A stretch of 64,000 nucleotides of DNA from AC-32 sp963704005 (lineage in GTDB: Bacteria > Actinomycetota > Thermoleophilia > Gaiellales > Gaiellaceae). A program made the position numbers and the translations under genes. The DNA lies in contig CAVPGJ010000005.1 of the NCBI GenBank assembly GCA_963704005.1, positions 62,001 through 126,000 on the forward strand, given 5' to 3'. Of the stretch, positions 61,296 through 64,000 are shown in pieces (the stretch's first letter is position 1; every line of letters starts with the position of its first letter). The notes beneath the pieces are model-generated. The model saw only the letters and a list, made by a program, of their open reading frames with translations, was not told where the DNA came from and made no database searches.

Positions 61296-61344
61296 TGTCA
61301 AGCGACGGGTCGTCCTTGACGATCTCCCTCGAGGTGATCAAGAT
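61296..61344. promoter_or_regulatory. Divergent promoter region of peptide and HTH-TPR genes
   Basis: TGTCAA (61296-61301, TTGACA on the minus strand) and TTGACG (61316-61321) are back-to-back -35 hexamers inside a dyad GTCAAG - N12 - CTTGAC. For the plus strand, CAAGAT (61339-61344) follows at 17 bp, placing transcription start near GTG 61353, a possible leaderless start. A second dyad, GATC-TC-CCTCGAGG-T-GATC (61321-61339), lies in the spacer and is a candidate regulator site. The minus -10 is weak. Confidence 0.5.
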
Positions 61345-61352
61345 TGAAATCT

Positions 61353-62684
61353 GTGGCTGAGGGACGAGAGGGGACAGAGGAGACGATCGGGCAGCGCCTG
61401 CGCAGGCTGCGGCTCGAGCGCGGCTTCTCTCAGCGCGACCTCGCCGAGAAGGGCGTCTCCTACGCCTACATCTCACGGATCGAGGGTGGAGCCAGGCGCC
61501 CGTCCGTGAAGGCGCTGCGGATGCTCGCCCGCAAGCTGGGCGTCTCGGCCGACTACCTCGAAACCGGCTCCGAGATCCGCGACACCGACGAGCGCGAGCT
61601 GAGAATCGCCGACGCGGAGCTCGAGCTGCGCCTTGCAGGCAGCCCGGAGGACGCCGAGCAGCGGCTCGCCAAGCTTCGCGACGAGGCCCTCGGCGCTGGT
61701 GACGCGGTCTCGGCTTCGCGCGCCGGCATCGCGCTCGGGCTCGCCGCCGCCGCGGCCGGCCGGAACGCTGAGGCAATCGAGCGACTGGAGGAAGCCATCG
61801 AGCTGGCACCGGTCTCCCCCGCCGCCAGGCCCGACGTCTTTGCCACGCTCGGCCACGCGTACGCGGCCGGCGGCCGTCCCGAGCGTGCAGTCGCAGTGTT
61901 CGAGCGCTGCCTCGACGAGCTGCGCGAGCTCGAACCGAGAGACCTTGCCGCGGAGGTCCGGTTTACGACCTATCTCAGCTACGCCCTCACCGACCTCGGA
62001 GAGCTCGGTCGCGCGCAGGCCGTCCTCGACGAGACCCTGGAACGGGCCGACGAGTTCAGCGACGCCTACTCGCGCGTGCGCCTCTACTGGTCGCTCGCGC
62101 GCCTCAACGACGTGCGCGGCCGTCCGGCTGCGGCGCTCGATGGCGTCCGCCGCGCGATGGCGCTGCTCGAGGTCACGGACGACACCCTGCACCTCGCGCG
62201 GGCACACGTGCTCTGCTCGGGCATCCTCATGTCGCAGGGACGGGCCGACGAGGCCGGCCGGCACCAAGATGCGGCCGAGCGGCTGTTCGGGCAGAGCCCC
62301 GACGCCGAGGATCTCGTCCAGCTCCGCCGCGACCAGGCGCGCCGCGCCGTGCTGCTCGGGCACGGCGAGGAGGCGATCGAGCGCGCGCGCGCCTCCCTCG
62401 ATGCAGCCGGCGACGAGTACCCGCACGAGCGCGGCCACGCCCTCTGGTCGCTCGCCGAAGGGCTGGCGCTGACAGGCAAGCCGGACGAGGCCGACGCCAC
62501 CTTCCGCGAGGCGACGTCCGTGCTGGAGGAGCACGGCCACCGCCGCGATTTCGTCGAGGCCTACCGCGCCTGGGGCAAGTTCCTGCGGAAGGCCGGTCGC
62601 GAGCAGGAGGCGCTCGAGGTGCTCGAGCGCGCCGCCGACCTCGCGTCGGAACCGCTGACCGTCGAGGCGCACAAGCGCCCGTGA
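61353..62684 (+). CDS. HTH-TPR transcriptional regulator (XRE type)
   Basis: A 443-residue regulator. N-terminal XRE helix-turn-helix: IGQRLRRLRLERGFSQRDLAEKGVSYAYISRIEGGARRPS (about 11-50), MLARKLGVSADYLETG. From about residue 85 to the end there are repeated helical pairs, several clear TPR units (AEAIERLEEAIELAPVSPAA, ALGHAYAAGGRPERAVAVFERCLDEL, AQAVLDETLERADEF, ALEVLERAADLASEP). HTH plus a TPR ligand domain is the build of RRNPP peptide receptors (PlcR, Rgg, PrgX) and related actinobacterial regulators. GTG 61353 may be leaderless; TTG 61344 is the longer option. It is coupled to the AlkA-like gene by GTGA. Confidence 0.88.
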   Translation: MAEGREGTEETIGQRLRRLRLERGFSQRDLAEKGVSYAYISRIEGGARRPSVKALRMLARKLGVSADYLETGSEIRDTDERELRIADAELELRLAGSPEDAEQRLAKLRDEALGAGDAVSASRAGIALGLAAAAAGRNAEAIERLEEAIELAPVSPAARPDVFATLGHAYAAGGRPERAVAVFERCLDELRELEPRDLAAEVRFTTYLSYALTDLGELGRAQAVLDETLERADEFSDAYSRVRLYWSLARLNDVRGRPAAALDGVRRAMALLEVTDDTLHLARAHVLCSGILMSQGRADEAGRHQDAAERLFGQSPDAEDLVQLRRDQARRAVLLGHGEEAIERARASLDAAGDEYPHERGHALWSLAEGLALTGKPDEADATFREATSVLEEHGHRRDFVEAYRAWGKFLRKAGREQEALEVLERAADLASEPLTVEAHKRP

Positions 62685-63532
62685 TCTCGGCCGCGGTTCG
62701 ACCGCGCGGCCCCTTCTCGCTCCGCCTCTCGGCACGTCACGCCGGCGACGCGACGCGGACCAGGGCGGACGGGCCGCTCGTGGCCGCGCTCGCCTCGGGC
62801 GGAGTCGGCCGCGCCTGGCAGCAGCCCGACGGCGTCGTGCAGCTGCGCGCGCCGGACGAGGCGGGCATCGCCGAGCTGCGCTTCGTCCTCGCGCTCGACG
62901 ACGACCACTCCGAGTTCCTCGAACGCTTCCGCGACGACCCGCTGCTCGGCCGCGCGCTGCCGCAGTTGCGCGGCGTGCGGCCGGTCAGGCTTCCGACGGT
63001 CACGCACTCGCTCCTGCGCGCGGTCTGCGGCCAGCTGATCCAGGCGAAGCTCGCCCGGGCGATCGAGCGCCGGGTGATCCGCGCGGCGACGCCCGCCGTC
63101 CCGGGCACCCGCCTGCACGCTCCGCCGACGCCGGCCTCGTTCGCCGCCTTCGCTCCCGCCGAGCTGCGTCGGCTCGGGCTCGGCGCGCGGCGGGGGGCGA
63201 CGCTCGTCCGGCTCTGTCGCTCGGTCGACCTCGAGCGGCTGCGCTCGCTACCGACCGCGGCCGCCGCCGACCGGCTCGAGCGCGAGCGCGGCCTCGGCCC
63301 CTGGTCGGCCGGAGTCGTCTGCCTGGAGGGGCTGGGCCGCTTCGAGCGAGGGATCACCGGCGACCTCGGGCTCGTCAAGCTCTGCTCGGCAATGCGCGGG
63401 CGCCGGGTCGAGGCGTGGGAGACGGCGGAGCTGCTCGAGCCGTACGGCGAGTGGGCCGGCCTCGCGAGCGTCTACCTGCTCTCCGCTTACCGGCTCGGTC
63501 TAGTGCCGATGCCGGATCGCGCGGCGGCCTAG
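62681..63532 (+). CDS. AlkA-like HhH-GPD DNA glycosylase
   Basis: A 283-residue base-excision enzyme. After an N-terminal AlkA-like domain comes the HhH-GPD core: LLRAVCGQLIQAKLARAIERRV, FAPAELRRLGLGARRGATLVRLC, the hairpin LERERGLGPWSAGVVCLEGLG and the catalytic Asp in GITGDLGLVKLC. It would remove alkylated purines. GTG 62681 overlaps the regulator stop (GTGA), so it is in the regulator's operon; no Fe-S cysteines are present. Confidence 0.88.
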   Translation: MISAAVRPRGPFSLRLSARHAGDATRTRADGPLVAALASGGVGRAWQQPDGVVQLRAPDEAGIAELRFVLALDDDHSEFLERFRDDPLLGRALPQLRGVRPVRLPTVTHSLLRAVCGQLIQAKLARAIERRVIRAATPAVPGTRLHAPPTPASFAAFAPAELRRLGLGARRGATLVRLCRSVDLERLRSLPTAAAADRLERERGLGPWSAGVVCLEGLGRFERGITGDLGLVKLCSAMRGRRVEAWETAELLEPYGEWAGLASVYLLSAYRLGLVPMPDRAAA

Positions 63533-63541
63533 ACTCCGCTC

Positions 63542-64000
63542 ATGCGTCGCGTGGCGATTCTCGGCGCCGGCACGATCGGCGAGTCGCTCCTGCGCGGCCT
63601 GCTGAGCGGCGGCTGGCGCGAGCCCTCCGAGCTCGTCGTCACCGTCCGCGACGAGCAGCGCGCGGCCGAGCTGGCCGAGCGCTACGGCGTCGAGGCGACC
63701 ACGTCGAACGCCGAGGCCGTCGCGGGCGCGGCGCTGGTCGTGATCGCCGTCAAGCCGCAGGATTTCGACGCCCTGCTCGGCGAGATCGGCGGCCTGCTGA
63801 CCCCGGAGCAGACCGTCCTTTCCGTCGCGGCCGCGATTCCGACCTCCGCGATCGAGAGCCGGATCGGCGACGGCGTGCCGGTCGTGCGCGCCATGCCGAA
63901 CCGCCCCGCCACGGTCCACGAGGGCATCGCCGGCATCTGCGCGGGCGCGCACGCGGGCGACGAGCACCTCGCCCTGGCCGAGGAGGCGCTGAGCCATCTC
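63542..64000 (+). CDS. proC: Pyrroline-5-carboxylate reductase, 5' part (runs off the window)
   Basis: ATG 63542 opens a frame still open at the window end (153 codons). NAD(P) motif RVAILGAGTIGESLLRGLLSGG, then VVIAVKPQDFDALLGEI, VLSVAAAIPTSAIESRIG and VVRAMPNRPATVHEGIAGICAG are typical of ProC, which makes proline from pyrroline-5-carboxylate. The Pro-rich MPNRPA motif keeps the family pattern. The remaining about 115 residues lie outside. Confidence 0.92.
   Translation, partial: MRRVAILGAGTIGESLLRGLLSGGWREPSELVVTVRDEQRAAELAERYGVEATTSNAEAVAGAALVVIAVKPQDFDALLGEIGGLLTPEQTVLSVAAAIPTSAIESRIGDGVPVVRAMPNRPATVHEGIAGICAGAHAGDEHLALAEEALSHL

Overview
This is a gene-dense, very GC-rich bacterial window. 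GTG and TTG starts are common, TGA and TAG stops dominate, and many genes are coupled by 1-4 bp overlaps (ATGA, GTGA, TGATG). The ECF sigma factor next to a STAS protein, MtrA/MtrB-like two-component genes, drug-type ABC-2 exporters and PxKF-like secreted proteins all fit Actinobacteria. A deep lineage such as Thermoleophilia (Solirubrobacterales/Gaiellales type) is my guess from gene content, not something the sequence proves. I see no rRNA, tRNA, CRISPR array, prophage or plasmid functions.

Layout. 0-4.2 kb: a REP-associated tyrosine transposase (RAYT), a heavily frameshifted ABC exporter, a COG4280-type membrane protein and small genes. 4.19-5.44 kb: a 163-bp imperfect palindrome and an intact IS481-family element with a 6-bp target duplication placed on the stop codon of an aminotransferase. 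5.4-12.3 kb: catabolic enzymes (class III aminotransferase, ADP-forming acyl-CoA synthetase, acyl-CoA dehydrogenase, dienoyl-CoA-reductase-like flavoprotein, thioesterase). 12.4-19.6 kb: a polyamine/opine-type ABC importer operon, a flavin amine oxidase coupled to a TetR regulator, and a Rieske oxygenase behind a perfect operator, probably one uptake-and-oxidation unit for an amine compound. 19.6-23.8 kb: two ABC-2 export modules, a MarR regulator and a DksA-like protein lacking its zinc cysteines. 23.8-33.7 kb: ROK kinase, Dyp peroxidase, HNH lipoprotein, hydrolase, acetyltransferase, MFS pump, STAS/ECF sigma pair, VapBC, SRPBCC protein and Na+/H+ antiporter.

33.7-42.4 kb: a coupled operon of five secreted beta-propeller/kelch-type proteins downstream of an OmpR-type two-component system, separated from it by a hairpin repeat. 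42.4-50.4 kb: two large secreted metalloproteases (M1 and M12B-like) whose 3' ends, including the terminator, are duplicates. 50.4-53.1 kb: a third ABC-2 exporter carrying the second copy of the hairpin repeat. 53.1-56.6 kb: UppP, a collagen-like/lamin-tail protein and a Pro/Glu-rich protein. 56.6-61.0 kb: an iminopeptidase-like hydrolase, 2-oxoacid:ferredoxin oxidoreductase (KorBA) and a VOC protein. 61.1-64.0 kb: a 27-codon peptide gene divergent from an HTH-TPR regulator, an AlkA-like glycosylase and the start of proC.

The most promising undescribed system is the peptide/HTH-TPR pair at 61.1-62.7 kb, which has the layout of an RRNPP-type peptide-sensing module. Next come the two-copy covarying hairpin repeat with a RAYT in the same window, and the duplicated secretion/adhesion tail of the proteases. 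Several genes carry single-base insertions, often an extra C before CG, so assembly error must be excluded before calling them pseudogenes.
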